A stretch of 64,000 nucleotides of DNA from the NCBI RefSeq assembly GCF_030687895.1, contig NZ_CP117452.1, positions 1,877,501-1,941,500 on the forward strand, given 5' to 3'. The translations under genes were made by a program, and so were the position numbers. Below the pieces are notes generated by a model. The model was given only the letters and a program-made list of their open reading frames with translations, was not told where the DNA came from and did no database searches. Each line of letters opens with the position of its first letter. The stretch's first letter is position 1. The stretch comes from Pseudomonas sp. FP198. Its GTDB lineage: Bacteria; Pseudomonadota; Gammaproteobacteria; Pseudomonadales; Pseudomonadaceae. Shown here piece after piece: positions 12,901 to 21,953 of this stretch.

Positions 12901-15900
12901 AGGAGCAACTGCGCGCGGTGCCCCACAAGGGCCTCGGCTACGGCGTGCTGCGTTATCTGGCGGACGCCGGCACACGCCAGGCGATGGCCGGTTTGCCGCA
13001 AGCGCCGATCACTTTTAATTACCTCGGTCAGCTTGACCATACGCTCGGCCAGGACGCGTTGTTCCAACCGCTGGATGCGCCACTTGGCGCCATTCACGAC
13101 CCTGATGCGCCACTGCCGAACGAGTTGAGTGTCGACGGCCAGGTCAGCGGCGGCGAACTGCTGTTGCGCTGGACCTTCAGCGCCGAGCGGCATGACCGTG
13201 AAAGCATCGTCGCGTTGGCCGAGGCCTATCTCGGCGAGTTGCAGCGGCTGATCGAACATTGCCTGGCGGACGAGGCGGGCGGCCTGACGCCGTCGGATTT
13301 CCCGCTGGCAAAACTGACCCAGGCGCAGTTGGACAACCTGCCGGTGCCGGCCGGGCAGATCGAGGATGTCTACCCGCTGACGCCGATGCAGGAAGGCATG
13401 TTGCTGCACACCCTGCTCGAACCGGGCACGGGCCTGTACTACATGCAGGACCGCTACCGCATCAACAGCGAGCTGGACCCGCAGCGTTTCGCCCAGGCCT
13501 GGCAGGCGGTGATTGCCCGCCACGAAGCCTTGCGCGCTTCGTTCTGCTGGAACGTCGGCGAAGACATGCTGCAGATCATCCACAAGCCCGGGCGCACGCC
13601 GGTGGAATACCTCGACTGGCTGCACGTGCCTGAGAACGATCAGGAGCCCAAGCTCCAGGCGCTGCTCAAGCGCGAGCGCGAGGCCGGTTTCGATCTGCTC
13701 AACGAGGCACCGTTTCACCTGCGATTGATCCGGGTCGGCGCGGCGCGCTACTGGTTCATGATGAGCAACCACCACATCCTGATCGATGCATGGTGCCGTT
13801 CGCTGCTGATGGATGATTTCTTCGAGATATACACCGCCCTCGGTGAACATCGCGAGCCCCGGCTGGCGGTGCCGCCGCGTTATCGCGACTACATCGGCTG
13901 GTTGCAACGCCAGGGGCTGGCCGAGGCGCGGCAATGGTGGAAGCAGAACCTGCAGGGCTTCGAGCGGACCACGCCGATCCCCGCCGATCGCCCGTTCCTG
14001 CGCGAACACGCCGGTGACAGTGGCGGCATGGTCGTCGGTGACTGCTACACCCGGCTCGACGCTCGGGACGGCGCACGGCTGCGAGAACTGGCCCAGGCCC
14101 ATCAACTGACCGTGAACACGTTCGCCCAGGCCGCGTGGGCCCTGGTATTGCGCCGGGTCAGCGGCGATCGGGACGTACTCTTCGGCGTCACCGTGGCCGG
14201 GCGCCCGGTGGAGTTGCCGCAGATGCAACGCACCGTGGGCTTGTTCATCAACAGCGTCGCTCTGCGGGTGCAGATCCCGGGCGATGACCAGCGTTGCAGC
14301 GTGCGTCAGTGGCTCAACGGCTTGCTGGACAGCAACATGCAATTGCGCGAATACGAATACCTGCCGCTGGTGAGCATCCAGGAAGTCAGCGAACTGCCCA
14401 AGGGCCAGCCGCTGTTCGACAGCCTCTTCGTGTTCGAGAACGCACCGGTGGAAGTCTCGGTGCTGGATCGTGCCCAGAGTCTCAACGCCACCTCGGACTC
14501 GGGCCGCACCCACACCAACTTCCCGCTGACGGCGGTCTGTTATCCGGGCGATGACCTGGGGCTGCACCTGTCTTACGACCAGCGCTATTTCGATGAGTCC
14601 ACCGTCCAGGGGCTGCTGGGCGAGTTCAAGCGATTGCTGCTGGCCTTGATGGAAGGTTTCCACGGTGACGTGGCCGAGCTGCCGCTGATTGGCAGCGCGG
14701 AACAGGACTTCCTGATCCAAGGCTGCAATCAGAGCGAGCGCGCCTATCCGCTGGAGCGCAGTTACGTCGAGCTGTTCGAGGCCCAGGTGGCGGCCCATCC
14801 ACGACGCATCGCCGCGAGTTGCCTGGAGGACCGCTGCACGTACACCGAGCTGAACGAGCGCAGCAATCGCCTCGGCCACGCGTTGGTCGCCGCTGGCGTC
14901 GGGCTCGATCAGCCGGTGGCGCTGCTGGCTGAACGCGATCTCGACCTGTTGGGCATGATCATCGGCAGCTTCAAGGCCGGCGGCGGTTACCTGCCGCTTG
15001 ATCCGGGCCTGCCGAGCCAGCGCCTGAGCCGTATCATCGAACTGAGCCGCACGCCGTTGCTGGTCTGCACCCAGGCCTGTCATGAACAGGCGCTGGCCTT
15101 GCTGGAAGAGTTCGCCTGCGCCGGCCGGCCAAGGCTGCTGGTCTGGGAAACCGTTCAGGCCAGCGCTGTGTCGCGGGACAATCCGCGCCTCTACAGCGGG
15201 CCGGACAACCTGGCCTACGTGATCTACACCTCCGGTTCCACCGGCTTGCCCAAAGGCGTCATGGTGCAACAGCGGGGCATGCTCAATAATCAGCTCAGCA
15301 AGGTGCCATACCTGGCGCTGGACGAGACGGATGTGATTGCCCAGACGGCGTCGCAGAGCTTCGACATTTCCGTTTGGCAGTTCCTTGCCGCACCGTTGTT
15401 CGGTGCTCGGGTGGACATCGTGCCCAATGCCATCGCCCACGACCCGCAAGGGCTGCTGGAGCACGTAAAACGCCAGGGCATCAGCGTGCTGGAGAGCGTG
15501 CCATCGTTGATCCAGGGCATGCTCGCCGAGGAACGCATCGGCTTGGATGGCCTGCGCTGGATGCTTCCGACCGGCGAGGCAATGCCGCCGGAACTGGCCC
15601 ATCAATGGTTGTTGCGTTATCCGGACATCGGCCTGGTGAATGCCTACGGTCCGGCCGAATGTTCCGATGACGTGGCGTTCTTCCGGGTCGACCTGGCTTC
15701 GACGCGCGGCAGCTACCTGCCCATCGGCATGCCGACCGACAATAACCGCCTCTACTTGCTCGACGGTGCGCTGGAACTGGTGCCGTTGGGCGCGGTGGGC
15801 GAGTTGTGCGTCGCCGGCACCGGCGTCGGACGCGGTTATGTCGGCGATCCGCTGCGCACTGCGCCGGTGTTCGTGCCCGATCCGTTCGGGGCGCCGGGCG

Positions 15901-16604
15901 ACCGGCTGTACCGCACCGGCGACCTGGCGCGCCGCCGCAGCGATGGGGTGCTGGAATATGTCGGGCGCATCGACCACCAGGTGAAGATTCGCGGCTACCG
16001 CATCGAACTGGGGGAAATCGAAGCGCGGCTGCATGAACAGCCCGAAGTCCGCGATGCGGCAGTGGGCGTGCAGGAAGGCGCCAACGGCAGGCATCTGGTG
16101 GGTTATCTGGTCGCCGCCGACGCGACGCTGAACCCGACCGAGCGCCTGGATCGCATCAAGCAGCGCCTGCGCAGCGAGTTGCCGGAATACATGGTGCCGC
16201 TGCACTGGCTGTGGCTCGACCGCTTGCCCCTGAACGCCAACGGCAAGCTCGATCGCAAGGCCTTGCCGGCCCTGGAGATAGGCCAGTTGCAAAGCCAGGA
16301 TTACCAGGCCCCGGCCAACGAGCTGGAACAGACCCTGGCGGACATCTGGGCCGAGGTGCTGAAGGTCGAACGGGTGGGCGTACGCGACAACTTCTTCGAG
16401 CTGGGCGGACACTCATTGCTGGCCACACAGATCGCCTCGCGCGTGCAAAAAGCCTTGCAGCGCAACGTGCCGCTCAGGGCCATGTTCGAGTGCAGCACGG
16501 TGCAGGAACTGGCCGAGTACATTGCAGGGATGGAGGCCAGTGAAATCACTGGGGAGAAAGTCGATCGACTGAATGATTTGATGGCGGAACTGGAAGGAAT
16601 GTAG
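6918..16604 (+). CDS. pvdL: PvdL, remaining modules (Glu, D-Tyr and Dab modules), after the frameshift
   Basis: The 3228-residue ORF carries, in order: adenylation ([13 protein letters not shown] near 172), carrier ([11 protein letters not shown] near 560), condensation (LHHIVTEGW near 756), adenylation ([11 protein letters not shown] near 1233), carrier ([11 protein letters not shown] near 1631), epimerisation ([10 protein letters not shown] near 1812), condensation (NHHILIDAW near 2281), adenylation ([11 protein letters not shown] near 2768) and carrier ([11 protein letters not shown] near 3160). No thioesterase follows, as expected for a synthetase that passes its chain on. The order matches PvdL, which builds acyl-Glu-D-Tyr-Dab, precursor of the chromophore. 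Both parts together give about 4,340 residues, the length of intact PvdL. The GTG at 6918 is only the first start after the break; the true frame resumes at 6907. Confidence 0.93.
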
Positions 16605-16625
16605 TTTTGCGGCGTCTATGAACAC

Positions 16626-16703
16626 GCCATCGCGAGCAAGCTCGCTCCCACAGGGTTTGTGGACGACACAAATCCCCTGTGGGAGCGAGCTTGCTCGCGA
16701 TGG
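16626..16703. repeat. REP palindrome pair (inverted)
   Basis: GCCATCGCGAGCAAGCTCGCTCCCACA and its inverted copy flank a short loop directly after the pvdL stop codon; the structure could form a strong 3' hairpin on the pvdL transcript. Confidence 0.85.
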
Positions 16704-16799
16704 CTTCTGCATAAACAGTGCAAAACTCAAAGTTGACGACCCGCTCGTCGCGGCTCAGTCTCCCGAAGGTTTTTCCGGACTCAATCAAGGAATTCACTC

Positions 16800-17612
16800 A
16801 TGCCCTTTGCAACGATCGACGGACAACCGCTCCATTACCTCGACCAGGGCCAGGGCCCGGTGGTGCTGCTTGGCAGCAGCTACTTGTGGGACCACAGCAT
16901 GTGGACGCCGCAGATTGACGCCTTGTCGAAGCACTATCGGGTCATCGTCCCGGAACTGTGGGGCCACGGTCAGTCCGGACGTTTGCCCGAGAATACGTCC
17001 TCGCTGAACGATCTGGCTCGCCAGGCATTGGCGTTGCTCGATCAGTTGGGCATCGACTGCTTCAGCCTGGTGGGGCTGTCGGTGGGCGGCATGTGGGGCG
17101 CACGCCTGGCGCTGGCGGCGCCTGGACGCGTGCAATCGCTGGTATTGATGGACACCTATGTGGGCGTCGAGCCGGAGCCGACCCGTCTGTACTACTTTTC
17201 GCTGTTCGACAAAATCGAGGCCAGCGGTAGCATCCCGGAGCCGTTGCTGGACATCGTCGTGCCGATTTTCTTCCGGCCCGGCATCGACCCGCAATCAGCG
17301 CTTTACCAGCAGTTCCGCGCCACCCTGGCGGCGTTGCCGGCCGATCGTCTGCGCGACAGCATCGTGCCGCTGGGGCGGATCATCTTTGGTCGGGACGACA
17401 TCCTGGGGCAACTGCCCGCGTTGAATGCCGAGCGCACGCTGGTGATGTGTGGTGACCAGGACAAGCCACGGCCACCGTCCGAGGCGCTGGAGATGGCTGA
17501 ATTGATCGGCTGCGAGCATCTGCTGATTCCCGAGGCGGGGCATATTTCCAACCTGGAGAACCCGGCGTTTGTGACGGAGGCGTTGCTGGGGTTCCTAAAG
17601 CGCAGGGATTGA
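16800..17612 (+). CDS. Alpha/beta-fold hydrolase
   Basis: A 270-residue alpha/beta hydrolase. The nucleophile elbow is GLSVGG (Ser near residue 99), the oxyanion region is LLGSSYLW, an acidic residue lies in CGDQDKP near 222, and the catalytic His is in EAGHISNLENP near 246. AAGGA lies before the ATG. The family includes esterases, lactonases and haloperoxidase-like enzymes; substrate cannot be inferred. It lies 195 bases after pvdL, separated by a REP pair, so pyoverdine involvement is only suggested by position. Confidence 0.8.
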   Translation: MPFATIDGQPLHYLDQGQGPVVLLGSSYLWDHSMWTPQIDALSKHYRVIVPELWGHGQSGRLPENTSSLNDLARQALALLDQLGIDCFSLVGLSVGGMWGARLALAAPGRVQSLVLMDTYVGVEPEPTRLYYFSLFDKIEASGSIPEPLLDIVVPIFFRPGIDPQSALYQQFRATLAALPADRLRDSIVPLGRIIFGRDDILGQLPALNAERTLVMCGDQDKPRPPSEALEMAELIGCEHLLIPEAGHISNLENPAFVTEALLGFLKRRD

Positions 17613-17615
17613 CTT

Positions 17616-17744
17616 TGTGGCGAGGGGATTTATCCCCGCTGGGTCGCGAAGCGGCCCTAATGCTGTCGACTCGGTATCAGATAACCGTGGTGTCAGGTTT
17701 CAGGGCTGCTGCGCAGCCCAGCGGGGATAAATCCCCTCGCCACA
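17616..17744. repeat. Long inverted repeat (GTGGCGAGGGGATTTATCCCC family)
   Basis: TGTGGCGAGGGGATTTATCC and its complement at 17725-17744 form the arms of a stem of more than 20 bp around roughly 85 bases, with a second complementary pair GCTGGGTCGC/GCGCAGCCCAGC inside. It differs from the GAGCAAGCTC REP family. It lies between the convergent hydrolase and dsbG genes. Confidence 0.8.
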
Positions 17745-17757
17745 GGTGGCCGGGGTT

Positions 17758-18525
17758 TTACTTCGGCCCGAGAATCTTCACCAGCTTGTCCGGCGACGGC
17801 GCGCCTTGCTGCTGTTGCAGGTCGCCCTGGTCGTCCAGGTAGAAAATCGCCGGGGTCGCGGACAGCTCCAGTTCATCCATCAACTGCTGGTTGGCGTCCA
17901 GTTTGGCCTGGATCGCCGGTGGTATTTCTTTCAGCGGTTTCAGCGGGCTGCCCTTGCCGGCCTTTTCGTGGTCCGCCAGGGCTTTTTCCGGCTCTTTGGC
18001 GGCCAGCAACGCGGCTGATTTCCCCGGGCTGTCTTCGCGGATGATGCCCACCATGATGTGGCGCAACTGCACCTTGCCGGCATTGACCCACGGCCGCGCC
18101 TGCTCCCAGAACATGTTGCAGTACGGGCAGTTCGGGTCGCTGAACAGATACACGGTGCGCGGTGCGTCCTTGCTGCCGTCGGCGATCCAGCTGCTGGCTT
18201 GCATCTTCGCCCAGATCTCCTTCGACATCGGATCGTAGACCAGCTTTTTCAGGGGTTCGAGGCTCAGGTCCTTGCCATCGGCGTCGTACAGGTTGCCCAG
18301 CAGCACATGCTGGCCGTCCGGCGTCAGATAGAGCGTCATGCCACGGCTCTGGTACTGCGCCGCGTAGCCGCGCAAGCCGTTCGGCGCGTCGAAGGTGCCG
18401 ACGATCTTCGCGCCCTTGGCTTCGATCTTCTTGATCGCCGCGGGCAGCTCTTCGGCCTGAAGCAGCGGCGCTTGTAGCAGTGCGCCGGCGAAGGCCAGGG
18501 TCAGCAGGTGGTGGAGGCGGGGCAT
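17758..18525 (-). CDS. dsbG: Thiol:disulfide interchange protein DsbG
   Basis: A 255-residue periplasmic protein with a signal peptide (LLTLAFAGALLQAPLLQA), an N-terminal DsbC/DsbG-type dimerisation region and a thioredoxin fold with the CPYC active site (Cys133, Cys136) in SDPNCPYCNMFW. A cis-Pro loop (LSATPAIFY) follows near residue 227. DsbG keeps single periplasmic cysteines reduced and is itself reduced by DsbD, encoded in the same cluster. The ATG at 18525 has AAGGAA six bases upstream. It overlaps the preceding tlpA-like gene by 25 bases, so the genes are probably translationally coupled. Confidence 0.92.
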   Translation of the reverse strand: MPRLHHLLTLAFAGALLQAPLLQAEELPAAIKKIEAKGAKIVGTFDAPNGLRGYAAQYQSRGMTLYLTPDGQHVLLGNLYDADGKDLSLEPLKKLVYDPMSKEIWAKMQASSWIADGSKDAPRTVYLFSDPNCPYCNMFWEQARPWVNAGKVQLRHIMVGIIREDSPGKSAALLAAKEPEKALADHEKAGKGSPLKPLKEIPPAIQAKLDANQQLMDELELSATPAIFYLDDQGDLQQQQGAPSPDKLVKILGPK

Positions 18526-19370
18526 GGCAATTTCCTTGTCGCGGGGTGGATCGCCGTGGTGGAACCCGGCGTTTCGAAATTTTCCAGGGCGCGGGCCAGG
18601 CTCGCTTCCGACAGTTCGCCCAGGTGGCTGCCCAGCAGGCGACCCTCGGCGCTGTAGAACAGAGTCGTCGGCAGGGCCATGGAGCCGACGGCCTGGCCGA
18701 GGCGTCCACTGCCGTCGAACAGCACGTTGGTCAGGCTCAGGCCCTGGGTAGCGAGGTAGGTGCTGACGCTTTGCATGCTTTCGGCCTGATTGACGAACAG
18801 GAACGTCAGGTCCGGGCGCTGTTTTTGCGCCGCTTCCAGGACCGGCATTTCCCGTCGGCAAGGCGGGCACCAGGTGGCCCACAGGTTGATCACCAAGGGG
18901 CCGCCCTGGTAATCGGCGAGATTCACGGTTTCGCCTTCAGCGTTGCGCAGCTCGATCTCCGGCAGCCGGGTGCCTTGCTCGTAGATCGTCAGCGACATCG
19001 TCGCCACCGTCCAGAACAACAGGCCGCTGCCGACGCTGAAGCCCAGGGGCCGGCGCAGGGCCGGGCGGCGACGCGCCCAGAGCAGCGCGGCGACCAGCAG
19101 GGCGATGATGCCCGGCCAGGCCAGGAATCCGCCGTCGCGCAAATCGACGATCTGCCACGGGTCGTCCCGGTAATGGTTCCAGTACGCGGCGACGAAGCCG
19201 ATTCTCGCGGCAAGCAGCCCCAGCAGGAACAGCCCGAACAGCACCGACTCGGGGTTCTCGCCGCCGCGCTTGGCCACGCGCCAGCCGACGAAAGTCGCCA
19301 AGGCCAGTGCGCTGATCAGCAGCAGATGATTGAGGGCGATGGCAAAGGTGCCCAGGGTAAACGTCAGCAT
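18501..19370 (-). CDS. dsbE: Membrane-anchored TlpA/DsbE-like thioredoxin with diacylglyceryl-transferase-like N-terminus
   Basis: The 289-residue protein has several N-terminal membrane segments (about 10-30, 44-64, 82-99 and 110-130), including a stretch resembling prolipoprotein diacylglyceryl transferase (GLLAARIGFVAAYWNHY, GGFLAWPGI), followed by a periplasmic TlpA-type domain with CPPC at 168-171 in NLWATWCPPCRREMP. Such proteins are thiol reductases fed by DsbD. Its ATG overlaps the dsbD stop as TGATG, and its end overlaps the dsbG start. The symbol follows my memory of the P. aeruginosa dsbDEG cluster; it is not the cytochrome-c CcmG/DsbE. Confidence 0.82.
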   Translation of the reverse strand: MLTFTLGTFAIALNHLLLISALALATFVGWRVAKRGGENPESVLFGLFLLGLLAARIGFVAAYWNHYRDDPWQIVDLRDGGFLAWPGIIALLVAALLWARRRPALRRPLGFSVGSGLLFWTVATMSLTIYEQGTRLPEIELRNAEGETVNLADYQGGPLVINLWATWCPPCRREMPVLEAAQKQRPDLTFLFVNQAESMQSVSTYLATQGLSLTNVLFDGSGRLGQAVGSMALPTTLFYSAEGRLLGSHLGELSEASLARALENFETPGSTTAIHPATRKLPCPASTTC

Positions 19371-21097
19371 CAGCGTGCGTTCCGGGTCATGTTCCAACGC
19401 TCCAGGAACGCCTCGGCGTCCACTTCTCCGGTGATCCGCTGGCTGCGGCGCTCTTCACCGTCGGCACCGATCCACAACAGGCTCGGCGGCCCCGGCACTT
19501 TGTAGCGACCCAGCAGCTCACGGCTGGCGGCGTTGTCAGCGGTGACGTCCAGGCGCAGCAGGCGCACGCCTTTCAGGGCGTCGAGCACTTCGGCGCGGCC
19601 GAATACCTGTTTTTCCATGATCTTGCAGGACACGCACCAGTCGGCGTAGTAATCGAGCAACACCCATTGGCCCTGCGCCTTGGCGGCGTCCAGTTCGCGC
19701 TGCAGGGCGGCGGGCTCGCTGACCGTGACGAAGGCATCGTGGGCGCTGACGGTGGCGCTGCCCCTGGCGCCGCTGTAGACCTGCAGCGGCCGGAACAGAT
19801 CGTCGCTGCCGCCCGCGGCGCCGATCACCAGCACGCTACCCCACAGGCCGAACAGCAGCGATACGCTGCCCCACAGATAGGCGGCGCGACCGAAGCCCTG
19901 GGTCTGGCGCCAGGCGCAATAGGCGGCGACAACCAGCAGCGCGCCCCACAGTCCGATCCACAACGAGCCATCGATGATCGGGCGGAGCATCAGCAGCGCG
20001 GTGCCCAGGAACAGGAAGCCGAACACGCCCTTGAGCAGATTCATCCAGGCGCCGGGCTTGGGCAGGAAGCGATTGCCCACCGTCACCAGCAGCAACAGCG
20101 GCAGGCCCATGCCGACACCCATGGTGAACAGGATCAGGCCGCCATGCAGGGCATTGCCGCTCTGGGCGATGTACAGCAGCGCGCCGGCCAGGGGCGCGGT
20201 CATGCACGGCCCGACCAGCAGGCCGGATAACGCCCCGAGAATGCCGGCACCCAGCAGGCTGCCACCGCGGCGCTGGCGGCCGGCATTTTCCAGTCGATCG
20301 CGCAGGGCGGCCGGCAATTGCAGTTCGAAGAAGCCGAACATCGGCAGCGCCAACACCACGAATACCGCGGCGAAAGTGCCCAGCAGCCAGGGTTGCTGGA
20401 GCAATGCCTGAAGATTGGCGCCCAACAGCGCAGCAAGCACGCCCATGGCGGCATACACCAGCGCCATGCTGATGACATAACTGCCGGCCAGTGCCAGGCC
20501 GCGCCGGGGCCCGGCGCCGCTGCCCACCACCAGCCCCGCCAGGATCGGCAGCATCGGCAGCGAGCACGGGGTAAACGCCAGTAGCAGCCCCAGGCCGAAG
20601 AACACCAGCAGGCTCCAGCCCAGCGCGTGCTGTTGCAGGCCGCTGGCCAGGGCCTGGTCCTGCGCCTCGCCACTGGCCGTGGCCGGTGCGTCGCCGCCGA
20701 GGTCGACCACCTGGGTCTGGGGCGGATAGCAGAGGCCCGCGTCGGCACAACCCTGGAAACCGACCTTGATCTTGCCGGTGGCCCCGGCGGGAATCTTCAG
20801 CTCCAGTGCCTGGCGATAGACTTGCTGGTCGCCGAAAAACTCATCGCTGTGTGCTTCGCCCTCGGGCAGCCTGGGCTTCTGCGCGTCGGCCAGACCGTCG
20901 AATTTGAGCCGTTGCTGATACAGGTAGTAACCGTCGGCGATCTGCCAGAACAACTGGGTCTCACCCGAGTCCAGGCGTTCGGAGGTAAAGACGAAGGCCT
21001 TTTCCACCGGCAGGAAGTCGGGTTTGGTCTCGAAGGGATTGGCGGCCTGGGCCAGGCCCGAGATCAGCAGTAGACACAGCAAAAACAATCGACGCAT
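19370..21097 (-). CDS. dsbD: Thiol:disulfide interchange protein DsbD (second-type, DsbD2-like)
   Basis: The 575-residue protein carries electrons from cytoplasmic thioredoxin to periplasmic Dsb proteins. It has a signal peptide (MRRLFLLCLLLISGLAQA), an N-terminal immunoglobulin-like domain with the GCADAGLCYPP cysteine pair near 117-124, a transmembrane domain with FTPCSLPMLPILAG and LVGPCMTAPLAGAL carrying the membrane cysteines, and a C-terminal thioredoxin domain with YADWCVSCK near 487. The downstream TlpA-like and DsbG proteins are its likely partners. I chose ATG 21097, which begins the signal peptide; an upstream in-frame start would add eight residues. Confidence 0.92.
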   Translation of the reverse strand: MRRLFLLCLLLISGLAQAANPFETKPDFLPVEKAFVFTSERLDSGETQLFWQIADGYYLYQQRLKFDGLADAQKPRLPEGEAHSDEFFGDQQVYRQALELKIPAGATGKIKVGFQGCADAGLCYPPQTQVVDLGGDAPATASGEAQDQALASGLQQHALGWSLLVFFGLGLLLAFTPCSLPMLPILAGLVVGSGAGPRRGLALAGSYVISMALVYAAMGVLAALLGANLQALLQQPWLLGTFAAVFVVLALPMFGFFELQLPAALRDRLENAGRQRRGGSLLGAGILGALSGLLVGPCMTAPLAGALLYIAQSGNALHGGLILFTMGVGMGLPLLLLVTVGNRFLPKPGAWMNLLKGVFGFLFLGTALLMLRPIIDGSLWIGLWGALLVVAAYCAWRQTQGFGRAAYLWGSVSLLFGLWGSVLVIGAAGGSDDLFRPLQVYSGARGSATVSAHDAFVTVSEPAALQRELDAAKAQGQWVLLDYYADWCVSCKIMEKQVFGRAEVLDALKGVRLLRLDVTADNAASRELLGRYKVPGPPSLLWIGADGEERRSQRITGEVDAEAFLERWNMTRNAR

Positions 21098-21144
21098 GGA
21101 TAAAGCCTTAGAACGAAGCAAGTGGAATGCACATTGGTGGCTGG

Positions 21145-21164
21145 CGATTAACCGTCGATTAACC
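21145..21164 (+). promoter_or_regulatory. Direct repeat, candidate OmpR-family response-regulator site
   Basis: CGATTAACC occurs at 21145-21153 and again at 21156-21164, eleven bases apart, about one helical turn. This tandem half-site layout is typical of OmpR/PhoB-type regulators. It lies in the dsbD-dsbR intergenic region, where the encoded regulator would be expected to bind. Confidence 0.45.
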
Positions 21165-21272
21165 CGGCGACGGCCGGTTTACAGCGAAGATCACCCATGC
21201 CTGGCGTACTCGTCGCATAATGTCGACTTAATCGGCCGGCGGCCTAATGTACCTTTTTCCACGGGGCTTACC

Positions 21273-21953
21273 ATGCGCGTACTGGTCTGCGAAGACGACG
21301 AGTTGATCGCCAGCGGCATTGTCGCCGGGCTCACCGCTCAAGGCCTGACCGTCGAACACGTCGCCACCGCCTCGGCGGCGCGGGCGATGCTGGGTGTCGC
21401 CGAATTCGATGTCATGGTGCTCGATCTTGGCCTGCCTGATGAAGATGGTCTCAAGCTGCTCAAGCAATTGCGCCAGCAAGGCCTGGAGACGCCGGTGCTG
21501 ATCCTCACCGCGCGGGATTCGGTGACCGATCGGGTCGACGGCCTGCAGGCCGGGGCCGATGATTATCTGCTCAAACCCTTCGACCTGCGGGAGCTGGCGG
21601 CACGCCTGCACACCTTGCTGCGGCGCGTGGCGGGGCGCAGCGTCAACCTGATCGAGCACGGTCGCCTGACCTATGACCCCAGCAGTCGGGAAACCACCCT
21701 GGGCGGCCAGCCGGTGGACCTCTCGCGCCGCGAGCAGTCGCTGTTGCAGGCGCTGCTGCACAGTCGCGGTCGGGTGTTGTCCACCGAGCAGCTCAAGGAC
21801 AGTGTCTACGGGTTCAGCGATGAACTGGAAAGCAACGCCTTGAACGTGCATATCCACCACCTGCGCCGCAAGCTGGGCAACGGCATTGTCGAAACCGTGC
21901 GTGGCTTGGGGTATCGGCTGGGGCCGGCGGATGGCGGGGAATCCTCCAAGTGA
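21273..21953 (+). CDS. dsbR: OmpR-family response regulator (DsbR-like)
   Basis: A 226-residue two-domain regulator. The receiver has the acidic pocket CEDDE, phospho-acceptor Asp51 in VLDLGLPDEDG, a Thr in LTARDS and the conserved Lys in DDYLLKPF near 103. The C-terminal winged helix carries LSRREQSLLQALLHSRGRV and NVHIHHLRRKLG. It overlaps the downstream sensor kinase gene (TGATG) and is divergent from dsbD. I recall this arrangement as the copper-responsive DsbRS system of P. aeruginosa that controls dsbDEG; that role is inferred here from synteny. The ATG at 21273 begins the receiver domain, and GGGG lies upstream. Confidence 0.85.
   Translation: MRVLVCEDDELIASGIVAGLTAQGLTVEHVATASAARAMLGVAEFDVMVLDLGLPDEDGLKLLKQLRQQGLETPVLILTARDSVTDRVDGLQAGADDYLLKPFDLRELAARLHTLLRRVAGRSVNLIEHGRLTYDPSSRETTLGGQPVDLSRREQSLLQALLHSRGRVLSTEQLKDSVYGFSDELESNALNVHIHHLRRKLGNGIVETVRGLGYRLGPADGGESSK

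Noticed and set aside
12447..16412. A 1,321-residue open frame antisense to pvdL
   Set aside because: It mirrors the high-GC NRPS codons, has no recognisable domain and lies wholly inside pvdL. The same applies to the 753-residue antisense frame at 10098-12359.
17758..18882. Long form of dsbG starting inside the tlpA-like gene
   Set aside because: The extra 119 residues are out-of-frame sequence of the upstream gene; the signal peptide begins at 18525.
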